In this document: one piece after another, positions 52,411 to 60,964 of the stretch
Position numbering within the stretch: position 1 is the stretch's first letter
How the letters are laid out: each line of letters begins with the position of its first letter
Assembly: GCF_027923545.1 (NCBI RefSeq)
Contig: NZ_BROH01000008.1
Location: 62,001 to 126,000, forward strand
Direction: 5' to 3'
DNA from: Sinisalibacter aestuarii
GTDB lineage: Bacteria > Pseudomonadota > Alphaproteobacteria > Rhodobacterales > Rhodobacteraceae
DNA length: 64,000 nucleotides
Position numbers and translations under genes: made by a program
Notes under the pieces: generated by a model
The model's database searches: none
Told to the model about the DNA's origin: nothing
What the model saw: the letters and a program-made list of their open reading frames with translations, nothing else

Positions 52411-52914
52411 ATGAATGAGATGCAGACCGCGCTACTGGTGATCGACATGCAGGTGAGCCTGCTGGCTGACGAAACGCCGAACCCCGACGAGATCGTGCCG
52501 GCGGTGCAGGCGCTGGTGGCGGCGGCGCGGGCGACCGGGGTCGAGGTGATCTGGATCACCGACAGACGGATCGGCCCAGACGGGGCGCTGATCCCCGATC
52601 TCGTGCCGGATGCGACCGAGCTTTGCATCGAAAAAGGGGAATGCGATGCCTTCGACGGCACCGATCTGGAGGCTGAGCTGACCATTCTGGGCGTGGAGCG
52701 GCTGGTGATCTGCGGCATGCAGTCCGATGCCTGTATCGACGCCACCACGCGCGCGGCCTCGGCCAACGGCTTTGCCGTGGTGCTGGCGGCGGATGCCCAC
52801 ACCACCCACGCTTTCGATGGTCGCGATTTCCGGGCGGTGATCGCCGATGAAAACGCCGCGCTGGCGCAGGTGGAGCGGGTGACGGTCAAACCGTCGGACG
52901 CGATCTTCGCCTAG
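52411..52914 (+). CDS. Isochorismatase-family cysteine hydrolase
   Basis: A 167-residue cysteine hydrolase. The triad is Asp in ALLVIDMQVSLL, Lys in CIEKGECDAFDGTDLEAEL and Cys in LVICGMQSDACIDATTRAASANGF. The GMQSDACIDATTR pattern is the catalytic-loop signature. Substrate unknown; paralogs include nicotinamidases and isochorismatases. Start 52411 follows AGGAAAAAG, which belongs to the upstream repeat. Its TAG stop overlaps the TAG of the convergent GNAT gene (shared CTAG). Confidence 0.92.
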   Translation: MNEMQTALLVIDMQVSLLADETPNPDEIVPAVQALVAAARATGVEVIWITDRRIGPDGALIPDLVPDATELCIEKGECDAFDGTDLEAELTILGVERLVICGMQSDACIDATTRAASANGFAVVLAADAHTTHAFDGRDFRAVIADENAALAQVERVTVKPSDAIFA

Positions 52915-53657
52915 GACAGCCGCGCCACGATCTGCTTTTCGAGCAGGTAATGGTACGAGACGAGCCTGCCGTCATGCACCAGCGCATAGGTGCCGTAGGG
53001 CGAGGGCGACAGCCTGCGCAGGTCGTCGGCGGTTTCGATCACCCGGTCATGGAAGGCGAGGCCGAGCCGGTCGGCGGCGCGGCTTGCATGCATGGCGGCG
53101 TCTTCGAGATAGGGGCATTGTGCCGAGCGCAGCACGGTCAGCCCCGGCTCGCAGGCTTCGGCCTTGGTGTGCCAGCCGCCGGAGAGATGCGGAACCGTGC
53201 CGCTCTCGAAGGTTTTGGCGGTGAGCTGGAAGCCATGCTCGGCGCGGTCGATGCAGGTGTAACCGCGATGTTCGAGCACACCGGGCGAGATCAGCCAGTT
53301 GCCGCTGCCGGTGAGCGCGGCGATGCCGCGAAAGCCAGCCTCCCGCGCCCAGGTTTCGGCGGTATCGAGCAGCGCGCCGGCATGGCCCTGCCCCTTCGAG
53401 GCGCCGACCACCCAGAGGCAATGGATCACCATGTAATCCTCGGCGTCGTCGATGGCCCGCCAGCATTTCGCGCCCGGCATGAATTCGATGAAGCCGCGCT
53501 CGCCCTCGCCCAGCAGCCGCAGTTGCAGCCCTTCCGCGAAACGGTTCAGAAGCCAGGCACGCTTGGCCTGCCAGGCGGGCGATTTGCGCGCGCTCATCTT
53601 GCAGAAGAAACCGTAATCATCGACGGTTTCGGCGGTGACGGTGATGATATCGACCAT
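52911..53657 (-). CDS. GNAT acetyltransferase with YoaP-like C-terminal domain
   Basis: A 248-residue two-domain protein. The start at 53657 (MVDIITVTAETVDDYGFFC) has GGGAGG upstream. Residues about 50-150 look like a GNAT fold (MVIHCLWVVGASKGQGHAGALLDTAETWAREAGFRG; Q/RxxGxxG/A acetyl-CoA loop). From about 165 a thioredoxin-like YoaP domain follows (GLTVLRSAQCPYLEDAAMHA with a conserved Cys). Function of the combination is unknown. Its stop overlaps that of the convergent hydrolase. Confidence 0.82.
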   Translation of the reverse strand: MVDIITVTAETVDDYGFFCKMSARKSPAWQAKRAWLLNRFAEGLQLRLLGEGERGFIEFMPGAKCWRAIDDAEDYMVIHCLWVVGASKGQGHAGALLDTAETWAREAGFRGIAALTGSGNWLISPGVLEHRGYTCIDRAEHGFQLTAKTFESGTVPHLSGGWHTKAEACEPGLTVLRSAQCPYLEDAAMHASRAADRLGLAFHDRVIETADDLRRLSPSPYGTYALVHDGRLVSYHYLLEKQIVARLS

Positions 53658-53735
53658 CGCGGACCTCCCGGAACACAATGTGCCGGGTTCATCCTGCGAT
53701 GTCGTTGATTCGGGTCAAGCGGGCGCTGCGCGGGC

Positions 53736-54656
53736 CTAGCCGTTCGGCCCCAGCTTCTTGTGCACTTCGTCGAGGTCGATCTCGCCGATCGGCTTTTTAT
53801 TGGCCGGATTGTCGAAATCGTATTTGAAGAGCTGGAAATCGCGCTTGTAGATCTCCCACACCAGGTGCTTCGACAGATCGTCGAAATAATCCTCCACCGG
53901 ATGCGCCCGTTCCGGCCCGTGGCCGGCGCTTTCGTTGAAGCGGGGGATCTTCTTGAGATTGACCTTTTTCGGCGTTTTGATGTTGTCGAGCACCACCTTC
54001 ATCCCATCGTTGAAGTTCTCGATGTGGAAGATGTGATCGTAGGTGCCGCCATTATGGATGAAGGTCGAGATATGGCCCGACATCGCCGACCAGTGAATAT
54101 CGGGGTCCATCGGACGGCGGAAGCGGATCGTATCGCGTGCGAAGAGCAGGAAGCGGCGGAAGCTCTCGATCTGGTCGAACTCGAAGTCGTTTTCCGGGCT
54201 GCCGACCTCGATGCCGTATTTCTGGATCAGGAGCGGAACGAGGTTGCCCCGGTAGCGCCGCCCGTTGCGCTGGATGCCGCAGATCTTGTCGAAAAAGCTT
54301 GAAAGAACACGGGTGTAGGGGTTGCGCACCGCGGTGAAAGCATAGCTTTTGTGGCCGCTTACATTGGCCTCGATCACCGGCTGGCTCGCCTCGATGGACC
54401 ATTTGTGCAGGCCCTCCTCGGCATCGTGCACATCGCCATCGTAGAAGGTGCCGTGATCGGAATAGAACATGATCTGGCCGATGGTCGAGCAGGCGCATTT
54501 GGGCACCACGCGATAGACCACGCTCTCGCTCTGCGTCATCCAGGTTCCGGGGAAGCCCATCTCTGCCGTTTGCTCCTCAAGCGCCCTCTCCGTTCGCGCT
54601 TGAGGGGGCAATAGCTTCTTTTGACGCAAAAAAGCAAACAAACCCTGTAAGTTCAA
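53736..54656 (-). CDS. Sulfotransferase family protein (carbohydrate sulfotransferase-like)
   Basis: A 306-residue PAPS-dependent sulfotransferase of the Sulfotransfer_2 type. The 5'-phosphosulfate loop is VVYRVVPKCACSTIGQIMFY and the 3'-phosphate site AFTAVRNPYTRVLSSFFDKI, as in eukaryotic HNK-1/chondroitin sulfotransferases. No signal peptide, so it would act in the cytoplasm on a lipid- or nucleotide-linked glycan or another acceptor. It is divergent, 59 bases from a branching-type glycosyltransferase, suggesting the pair decorate one glycan. Confidence 0.85.
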   Translation of the reverse strand: MNLQGLFAFLRQKKLLPPQARTERALEEQTAEMGFPGTWMTQSESVVYRVVPKCACSTIGQIMFYSDHGTFYDGDVHDAEEGLHKWSIEASQPVIEANVSGHKSYAFTAVRNPYTRVLSSFFDKICGIQRNGRRYRGNLVPLLIQKYGIEVGSPENDFEFDQIESFRRFLLFARDTIRFRRPMDPDIHWSAMSGHISTFIHNGGTYDHIFHIENFNDGMKVVLDNIKTPKKVNLKKIPRFNESAGHGPERAHPVEDYFDDLSKHLVWEIYKRDFQLFKYDFDNPANKKPIGEIDLDEVHKKLGPNG

Positions 54657-54715
54657 TGGTCCTTTACGGTATTGATGGCAACAATCCCCGCTGACTCGTC
54701 GTAACGGTTTCCTGC

Positions 54716-56293
54716 ATGGCCAAAATTGCCTTCATCCTGCTCAGCCACAAGGACCCGAGGGCCATCATCAATCAGGCCCAGCGGCTGACCGCGGCGGGGG
54801 ACTACATCGCGATCCATTTCGACGCGCGCTCGTCCAGGGCGGATTACGAGATGATCCGCGGCGCGCTGGCCGACAACCCGTCCGTCGCATTCGCCAAAAA
54901 GCGGGTCAAGGCGGGGTGGGGCGAGTGGTCGCTGGTGGAGGGCACACTGGAGGCGGTGAAGGCGGCGGTGGACGCCTTTCCGCGCGCCACGCATTTCTAC
55001 ATGGTGTCCGGCGATTGCATGGCGATCAAATCGGCGGAATACGCCCATGAATTCCTCGACAGCGAGGATGTGGACTACATCGAGAGCTTCGACTTTTTCG
55101 AGAGCGACTGGATCAAGACCGGGATGAAGGAAGACCGGCTGATCTACCGCCACTACTTCAACGAGCGCAGCCAGAAATGGCTGTTCTACAACTCCTACGA
55201 ATGGCAGAAAAAGCTGGGGCTGAAGCGCGATGTGCCCGCCGATCTGCAGATCATGATCGGCTCGCAATGGTGGTGCCTGCGCCGGCGCACCATCGAGTGG
55301 ATTCTCGACTTCATCGCGAAGCGGCCCGATGTGATGCGTTTTTTCCGGTCCACCTGGATCCCCGACGAGACCTTCTTCCAGACCCTCGTGCGCCACATGG
55401 TGCCGGCGGACGAGATCAGCACCCGCACGCTGACCTTTCTGATGTTCACCGATTACGGGATGCCGGTGACCTTCTACAACGACCACTTCGATCTGCTGCT
55501 GAGCCAGGATTACCTGTTCGCGCGCAAGATCAGCCCTGAGGCGCATGAGCTCAAACGCCGTCTTGGCGCGCTCTACGCCGCCGAGGGGGTGGAGTTCAAA
55601 CTTTCCAACGAGGGGCGCTCGCTGTTCAAGTTTCTCACCGGGCGGGGCCGGATCGGCCAGCGCTTCGCGCCGCGCTTCTGGGAGGCGGAGAGCACGCTTG
55701 GGCGCGACCGCGAGCTGCTGATCATCGTGGCCAAGAAGTGGCATGTGGGCAAACGGCTGCTCGACCGGGTGAAGCAGGTGACGAATATTCCGGTCATCGA
55801 ATACCTGTTCGATGAAGAGGCCACGCCGTTGCCCGATCTCGGCGGCATCCAGTCGACGCTGGAGAAGCGCACCCGCCACCGCCGGGCGCTGATGCGGATG
55901 CTCTACGATTACTTCGAGACCGACCGGCTCGCCATCGCGCTCGATCCGAACAACATGGATCTGCTGCGCGATTTCTACGCCGACCGCTCCACCACCCGGC
56001 TGCTCGAAGTGGAAAGCGAATTTGCCGATGACTGGATTCTCGGCCATGCGAAGCGGGTGGGGCTGGCGGGCGAGCGCACGCCCGAGGATGCGCTGGCCAA
56101 GCTCCTGCCCACGGTGCGCTCGGATTTCTATTTCGAGAGCGACCGGATCCGCGATGCCGACTTTCCCAACGCCTACCTGATGCGTGAGACGGCAAGCCCG
56201 GAAGAAAATGCGCCGGCTCTTGCCAAGTTTCTCACGATCCCGGAAGAAAGGGCGCTTGAGATCGCACGCACCGAATATCTCTTCACCGATTAG
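54716..56293 (+). CDS. Core-2/I-branching-type beta-1,6-GlcNAc transferase domain protein with DUF5928
   Basis: A 525-residue cytosolic protein. Residues about 1-260 match GT14 branching enzymes (MAKIAFILLSHKDPRAIINQAQRL, HFDARSS, WGEWSLVEGTLEAVKAAV, YMVSGDCMAIKSAEYA, IGSQWWCLRRRTIEWIL). The C-terminal 250 residues look like the DUF5928 region typical of Rhodobacteraceae homologs (LGRDRELLIIVAKKWHVGKRLLDR). Probably transfers a HexNAc to a polysaccharide or lipid-linked acceptor. Neighbours: divergent sulfotransferase and downstream HIT gene 8 bases on. Confidence 0.85.
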   Translation: MAKIAFILLSHKDPRAIINQAQRLTAAGDYIAIHFDARSSRADYEMIRGALADNPSVAFAKKRVKAGWGEWSLVEGTLEAVKAAVDAFPRATHFYMVSGDCMAIKSAEYAHEFLDSEDVDYIESFDFFESDWIKTGMKEDRLIYRHYFNERSQKWLFYNSYEWQKKLGLKRDVPADLQIMIGSQWWCLRRRTIEWILDFIAKRPDVMRFFRSTWIPDETFFQTLVRHMVPADEISTRTLTFLMFTDYGMPVTFYNDHFDLLLSQDYLFARKISPEAHELKRRLGALYAAEGVEFKLSNEGRSLFKFLTGRGRIGQRFAPRFWEAESTLGRDRELLIIVAKKWHVGKRLLDRVKQVTNIPVIEYLFDEEATPLPDLGGIQSTLEKRTRHRRALMRMLYDYFETDRLAIALDPNNMDLLRDFYADRSTTRLLEVESEFADDWILGHAKRVGLAGERTPEDALAKLLPTVRSDFYFESDRIRDADFPNAYLMRETASPEENAPALAKFLTIPEERALEIARTEYLFTD

Positions 56294-56301
56294 GGGGCCG
56301 C

Positions 56302-56682
56302 ATGGGCTACGATTACGACAGCGACAACATCTTCGCGAAAATCCTGCGCGGGGAGATCCCGAACGATACGGTGCTCGAAACCGCGCACAGCCTTGCCTTC
56401 AACGATATCGGCCCGCAGGCCCCGGTGCATGTGCTGGTGTTGCCGAAGGGGGCTTATGTGACCTGGGACCATTTCGCCGCCGAGGCCAGCGCCGAGGAGG
56501 TGATGGATTTCACTCGCGCGATTCACGCGGTGATCGAAAAGCTGGGGCTCGATCCGGCCAGCGGCGGTGGCGGCTACCGGCTGATCATGAATACCGGCCC
56601 CGATGGCGGGCAGGAGGTGGCGCATCTGCACGCGCATATCCTTGGCGGCAAGGATATCGGCAAGATGGTCAGCGACGGCTGA
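56302..56682 (+). CDS. HIT family nucleotide-binding protein (HinT-like)
   Basis: A 126-residue purine nucleotide phosphoramidase-type protein. DNIFAKILRGEIPNDTVLETAHSLAF is the N-terminus and VAHLHAHILGGKDIGKM carries the histidine triad HxHxH. MGYDYDSDNI opens immediately after the glycosyltransferase stop, so the two are co-transcribed. Length matches HinT. No special role is inferred from the context. Confidence 0.95.
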   Translation: MGYDYDSDNIFAKILRGEIPNDTVLETAHSLAFNDIGPQAPVHVLVLPKGAYVTWDHFAAEASAEEVMDFTRAIHAVIEKLGLDPASGGGGYRLIMNTGPDGGQEVAHLHAHILGGKDIGKMVSDG

Positions 56683-56751
56683 GCCGCTTCGCCCTTGCCC
56701 GCACCATGCGGGGCGTTATCATGCCCCGGCGCAACATCCAGAGGCCCTGAC

Positions 56752-56934
56752 ATGACCACGCCCGTTCCCGAGACGAAGATCATCGACAAGAAGAAATTCG
56801 CCTGTGATGGCGGCGGCCCGGCGGATGGGCATCCGCGTGTCTGGCTGACCATTCCCGATGACCAGGGCTGGGTCGAGTGCCCCTATTGCGATACGAAATA
56901 CGTCTACGGCGAAGAGATCAGGGAAGCGGGCTGA
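56752..56934 (+). CDS. Small zinc-finger protein (zf-CHCC, NDUFS6-like)
   Basis: A 60-residue protein. FACDGGG...GHPRVWLTIPDDQGWVECPYCDTKYVY carries Cys, His, Cys, Cys: the CxxxGGG...GHP...CxYC pattern of the zf-CHCC family, which in mitochondria is the C-terminal domain of complex I subunit NDUFS6. Length and pattern match alphaproteobacterial singletons. Start ATG 56752. Probably cotranscribed with the HIT gene. Confidence 0.88.
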   Translation: MTTPVPETKIIDKKKFACDGGGPADGHPRVWLTIPDDQGWVECPYCDTKYVYGEEIREAG

Positions 56935-57059
56935 GGCTGCGGCGGGCTGGGAGCGGCGGTTGGCGTCAACCTTCCGTCAACCATGCCCGGCGACGAGGTG
57001 ACCGTAAGAACTCATTGATTTTTCTGGGTTTCTCTGGCGCCTTGCCATCGACCTCAGAA

Positions 57060-57086
57060 TCCGGAAATCCGGATAAGTGGATTTCG
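57060..57086 (+). repeat. Repeat family B copy 1 upstream of polA
   Basis: CCGGAAATCCGGATAAGTGG followed by A and, one base later, TTCG. The 22-base core recurs exactly at 60049-60070. It contains the dyad TCCGG-AAAT-CCGGA and sits about 55 bases before the polA ATG, a position fit for an operator or promoter element. Confidence 0.75.
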
Positions 57087-57138
57087 AGCGACGGCTGCGC
57101 CTGCGGATGCGCCGCGATGCCAAGGAAAGGACAGGCCC

Positions 57139-59943
57139 ATGAGTTTCGGCAAGGGATGCCATCTTCACCTGGTTGACGGATCGGCCTTCATCTTCCGCGC
57201 CTACCACGCGCTGCCGCCGCTCACCCGCAAATCCGACGGGCTGCCGATCGGTGCAGTAGCCGGGTTCTGCAACATGCTCTTCAAGCAGGTCGAGGACGCC
57301 AAGGGCGACGATGCGCCGACCCATGTTGCGGTGATCTTCGACTATTCCGGCAAGTCGTTCCGCAACGATATGTATCCCGACTACAAGGCCAACCGCCCGC
57401 CCGCGCCGGAAGATCTGGTGCCGCAATTCCCGCTTACCCGCGATGCCACCCGCGCCTTCAATATCGCCTGTATCGAGAAGGAAGGCTTCGAGGCCGACGA
57501 CATAATCGCCACCTATGCCCGCCAGGCGCGCGAGGCCGGGGGGCGGGTGACGATCATCTCGTCCGACAAGGACCTGATGCAGCTCGTCGGCGGCGGGGTC
57601 GAGATGCTCGACGCGATGAAGAACAAGCGGATTGGCATCGAGGGGGTGGAGGAAAAGTTCGGCGTCGGCCCGGAGAGGGTGGTGGATGTACAGGCGCTGG
57701 CGGGCGACTCGGTCGACAACGTGCCGGGCGCGCCGGGGATCGGGATCAAGACGGCGGCGCTGCTGATCAACGAATACGGCGATCTCGATACGCTGCTGGC
57801 GCGTGCCGAAGAGATCAAGCAGCCCAAGCGGCGCGAAGTGCTGATCGAAAAGGCCGACCAGATCCGCATGAGCCGCGATCTGGTGCGGCTCGATGACGAT
57901 GTGCCGGAGCTCGAACCGCTTGAGGCGCTGGAGCTGAAAGACCCCGACGCCGAGGTGCTGCTGCCCTTCCTCGCCTCGATGGAGTTCCGCTCGCTCAGCA
58001 AGCGGATTGCCGACACGCTGGGGGTGGAAAGCCCCGACATTCCCGAGCCGCCCGCGCCCGCCGCATCGTCCGAGGAAGCGGCCGCCCCCGACCTGCCGCC
58101 CATCGACCCGGACAAATACGAACGGGTCGACACGATGGCGGCGCTGGCGCGCTGGACGGCGCTGGCGGCGGAGCGCGGCTATGTGGCGGTGGATACCGAA
58201 ACCACCTCGCTCGACGAGATGCAGGCCGAGCTTGTCGGCATCTCGCTCGCGGTGCTGCCCGGCGAGGCCTGCTACATCCCCGTGGGCCACAAGAAGGGCG
58301 GGGCGGACGATCTGTTTGGCTCCGACGAGCTGGCCGAGGGGCAGCTGGGACTCGACGAAGTGCTGGCGGCGCTGAAGCCGGTGCTGGAGGACGCCGCGAT
58401 CCTCAAGATCGGCCAAAACATGAAATACGACGCCAAGATCTTCGCCCGCCACGGGGTGAAGGTGGCGCCGATCGACGACACGATGCTGATGAGCTACGCG
58501 CTCTATTCCGGCCTGCACAATCACGGGATGGATACGCTTTCCGACCGCTATCTGAGCCACGAGCCGATCCCGATCAAATCGCTGCTCGGCACCGGCAAAT
58601 CGGCGATCACCTTCGACCGGGTGCCGGTCGACGAAGCGGTGAAATACGCCGCCGAGGATGCTGATATCACGCTCAGGCTGTGGCAGAGCTTCAAGCCGCA
58701 GCTTCACCGCGCCCAGGTCACCACCGTTTATGAAACGCTGGAGCGCCCGCTGGTGCCGGTGCTGGCGCAGATGGAAATGAACGGCGTGCAGGTGGACCGT
58801 GACACGCTCAGCCGCATGTCCAACGCCTTTGCGCAGAAGATGGCCGGGCTGGAGGCGGAAATCCACGATCTGGCGGGCCAGAGCTTCAATGTCGGCTCGC
58901 CGGCGCAGCTTGGCGAAATCCTGTTCGAAAAGTTGGGGTTCGAGGGCGGCAAGAAGGGCAAGACGGGCAAATATTCCACCCCGGCGGATGTGCTTGAAGA
59001 CCTCGCCACCGAGCATGAATTGCCGGGCAAGGTGCTCGACTGGCGCCAGCTTTCGAAGCTGAAATCGACTTATACCGACGCGCTTCAGGCCCATATCAAC
59101 CCCGAGACGGGGCGGGTGCATACCTCCTACGTCCAGACCGGGGCCAATACCGGCCGGCTCGCCTCGACCGATCCGAACCTGCAAAACATTCCCGTGCGCA
59201 CCGAGGAGGGGCGGCGCATCCGCGAGGCGTTCGTCGCCCCCGAAGGCAAGGTGCTGCTCTCGCTCGACTATTCCCAGATCGAGCTGCGTATCCTCGCCCA
59301 TGTGGCCGGGATCGAAAGCATGCGCGAGGCGTTCAGGGACGGCGAGGATATCCACGCCGCGACCGCCAGCGAGATGTTCGACGTGCCGCTTGCCGAGATG
59401 ACGCCGGAGACCCGCCGCCGCGCCAAGGCGATCAATTTCGGCGTGATCTACGGCATTTCCGGCTTCGGCCTTGCCCGCAACCTGCGCATTCCGCGCGCCG
59501 AGGCGCAGGCCTTCATTGACCGCTATTTCGAGAAATACCCCGGCATCAAGGAATATATGAACGACACGGTGGGCTTTGCGAAAGACACCGGCTTCGTCCA
59601 GACGTTGTTTGGCCGCAAGATCCACACCCCCGAGATCAACGCCAAGGGGCCGCATGCCGGCTTTGCCCGCCGCGCCGCGATCAACGCGCCGATTCAGGGC
59701 ACGGCGGCCGATATCATCCGCCGGGCGATGATCCGGATGCCCGCGGCCATCGAGGGATTGCCGGTGAAGATGCTGCTGCAGGTGCATGACGAATTGATCT
59801 TCGAGGTGGATGAGGGCGCGGTGGAGGACGCCATCGCCGCGATCCGCGCGGTGATGGAGGGGGCTGCCGATCCGGCGGTGAAGCTTTCCGTGCCGCTGGT
59901 GGTGGATGCCGGGCAGGGCGCGAACTGGGCCGAGGCGCATTAA
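57139..59943 (+). CDS. polA: DNA polymerase I
   Basis: A 934-residue three-domain polymerase. The 5'-3' exonuclease is about 1-290 (LVDGSAFIFRAYHA, FEADDIIATYARQAR, GDSVDNVPGAPGIG). The 3'-5' proofreading domain is intact at about 330-535 (VAVDTETTSLDEMQAEL, KIGQNMKYDAKI, YAAEDADITLRL). The polymerase domain has motif A LSLDYSQIELRILAHVAG, motif B RRRAKAINFGVIYGISGFG and motif C LLQVHDELIFEV. Functions in Okazaki-fragment processing and repair. Flanked on both sides by repeat family B. Confidence 0.98.
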   Translation: MSFGKGCHLHLVDGSAFIFRAYHALPPLTRKSDGLPIGAVAGFCNMLFKQVEDAKGDDAPTHVAVIFDYSGKSFRNDMYPDYKANRPPAPEDLVPQFPLTRDATRAFNIACIEKEGFEADDIIATYARQAREAGGRVTIISSDKDLMQLVGGGVEMLDAMKNKRIGIEGVEEKFGVGPERVVDVQALAGDSVDNVPGAPGIGIKTAALLINEYGDLDTLLARAEEIKQPKRREVLIEKADQIRMSRDLVRLDDDVPELEPLEALELKDPDAEVLLPFLASMEFRSLSKRIADTLGVESPDIPEPPAPAASSEEAAAPDLPPIDPDKYERVDTMAALARWTALAAERGYVAVDTETTSLDEMQAELVGISLAVLPGEACYIPVGHKKGGADDLFGSDELAEGQLGLDEVLAALKPVLEDAAILKIGQNMKYDAKIFARHGVKVAPIDDTMLMSYALYSGLHNHGMDTLSDRYLSHEPIPIKSLLGTGKSAITFDRVPVDEAVKYAAEDADITLRLWQSFKPQLHRAQVTTVYETLERPLVPVLAQMEMNGVQVDRDTLSRMSNAFAQKMAGLEAEIHDLAGQSFNVGSPAQLGEILFEKLGFEGGKKGKTGKYSTPADVLEDLATEHELPGKVLDWRQLSKLKSTYTDALQAHINPETGRVHTSYVQTGANTGRLASTDPNLQNIPVRTEEGRRIREAFVAPEGKVLLSLDYSQIELRILAHVAGIESMREAFRDGEDIHAATASEMFDVPLAEMTPETRRRAKAINFGVIYGISGFGLARNLRIPRAEAQAFIDRYFEKYPGIKEYMNDTVGFAKDTGFVQTLFGRKIHTPEINAKGPHAGFARRAAINAPIQGTAADIIRRAMIRMPAAIEGLPVKMLLQVHDELIFEVDEGAVEDAIAAIRAVMEGAADPAVKLSVPLVVDAGQGANWAEAH

Positions 59944-60048
59944 CCTTCGTTGAGATGTGCCGGGGAGGGGCCGGGTTTGCCCCGGAATCCGGGATGAAAA
60001 ACCCTGTAAAACCGGGGTTACTGACCGGCTTGCCGGCGCTGCTCCGTC

Positions 60049-60075
60049 TCCGGAAATCCGGATAAGTGGAGTTCG
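60049..60075 (+). repeat. Repeat family B copy 2 upstream of pcaD-like gene
   Basis: Same 22-base core as at 57060-57081 (dyad TCCGG-AAAT-CCGGA then TAAGTGGA), followed by GTTCG, and with the shared CTTGCC stretch about 20 bases before it. It lies about 95 bases ahead of the next ATG at 60167. Confidence 0.75.
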
Positions 60076-60166
60076 GGGCCCGGCAACGCCGCCCCGCCAA
60101 TGCATTGCCCATTCACCCCGCCCGGCCCGCCGCTTATGATCGTGCCAACCCGCACAGGAGGCCCAC

Positions 60167-60964
60167 ATGCATTTTGCCGATCTCGGTGACATCCGCGTTC
60201 ATTACGACGATCGCGGCCCGCAGGATGGCCCCGCTGTCGTCTTCGCCAACGCACTGGGCACCGACTTTCGCATCTGGGACGGGGTGATCGCGCATCTGCC
60301 CGGGGGGCTGAGGCTGATCCGCTACGATATGCGCGGCCACGGCCTCACCACCTGCCCGGAGGCGCCCTATTACATGGGCGATCTCGTGAACGACGCGGCG
60401 AAGCTGATGGAGCATCTCGGGGTGAAGGATGCCGTCTTCGTCGGCCTCTCCATCGGCGGGATGATCGCGCAGGGGCTGGCGGCGGAGCGGCTGGATCTGT
60501 TGCGCGCCATCGTGCTTTCCAACACCGCCGCCAAGATCGGCACCCACCAGATGTGGCATGACCGGGTGCATGCGGTGCGCGATGGTGGCATCGAGGCGGT
60601 GGCGGACGCCAAGTTGGAGCGCTGGTTCGCCCGGACCACCCGCGCCGAGCGCCCCCAGCTTGTGAGCGGCATTCGCGCCATGCTCACCCGTCAGCCGGTG
60701 GAGGGCTATATCGGCTGCCTGGAGGCGATCGGCGAGACCGATCTGGTCGAAAGCACCGCCCGGCTGCGCCTCGCCACGCTCGGGATCGCGGCCAGCGAAG
60801 ATGGCTCGACGCCGCCCGATCTTGTGCGCGAAACCATCGAATCCATCCCCGGCTCGAAATTCCACCTGATCCGCCGTGCGGGCCATCTCGCCTGTGTCGA
60901 GGCGCCTGCCGAATACGCCGCCGCGCTGGAAGGGTTTCTGCGCGAGGTGGGGCAGATCGCGTGA
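60167..60964 (+). CDS. pcaD: 3-oxoadipate enol-lactonase-like alpha/beta hydrolase
   Basis: A 265-residue hydrolase. VVFANALGTDFRIWDGVI, RYDMRGHGLTTCPEAPYYMGDLVNDA, the nucleophile elbow GLSIGGMIAQGLAA (Ser) and AGHLACVEAPAEY (His) match PcaD, which hydrolyses 3-oxoadipate enol-lactone in the protocatechuate branch of the beta-ketoadipate pathway. No other pca gene is adjacent, so activity is likely but context does not confirm it. The next gene starts inside its stop (GTGA). Confidence 0.85.
   Translation: MHFADLGDIRVHYDDRGPQDGPAVVFANALGTDFRIWDGVIAHLPGGLRLIRYDMRGHGLTTCPEAPYYMGDLVNDAAKLMEHLGVKDAVFVGLSIGGMIAQGLAAERLDLLRAIVLSNTAAKIGTHQMWHDRVHAVRDGGIEAVADAKLERWFARTTRAERPQLVSGIRAMLTRQPVEGYIGCLEAIGETDLVESTARLRLATLGIAASEDGSTPPDLVRETIESIPGSKFHLIRRAGHLACVEAPAEYAAALEGFLREVGQIA

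Noticed and set aside
56977-60192. Open frame of about 1070 codons antisense to polA
   Set aside because: Composition is typical of GC-codon shadows; polA motifs are unambiguous on the plus strand.
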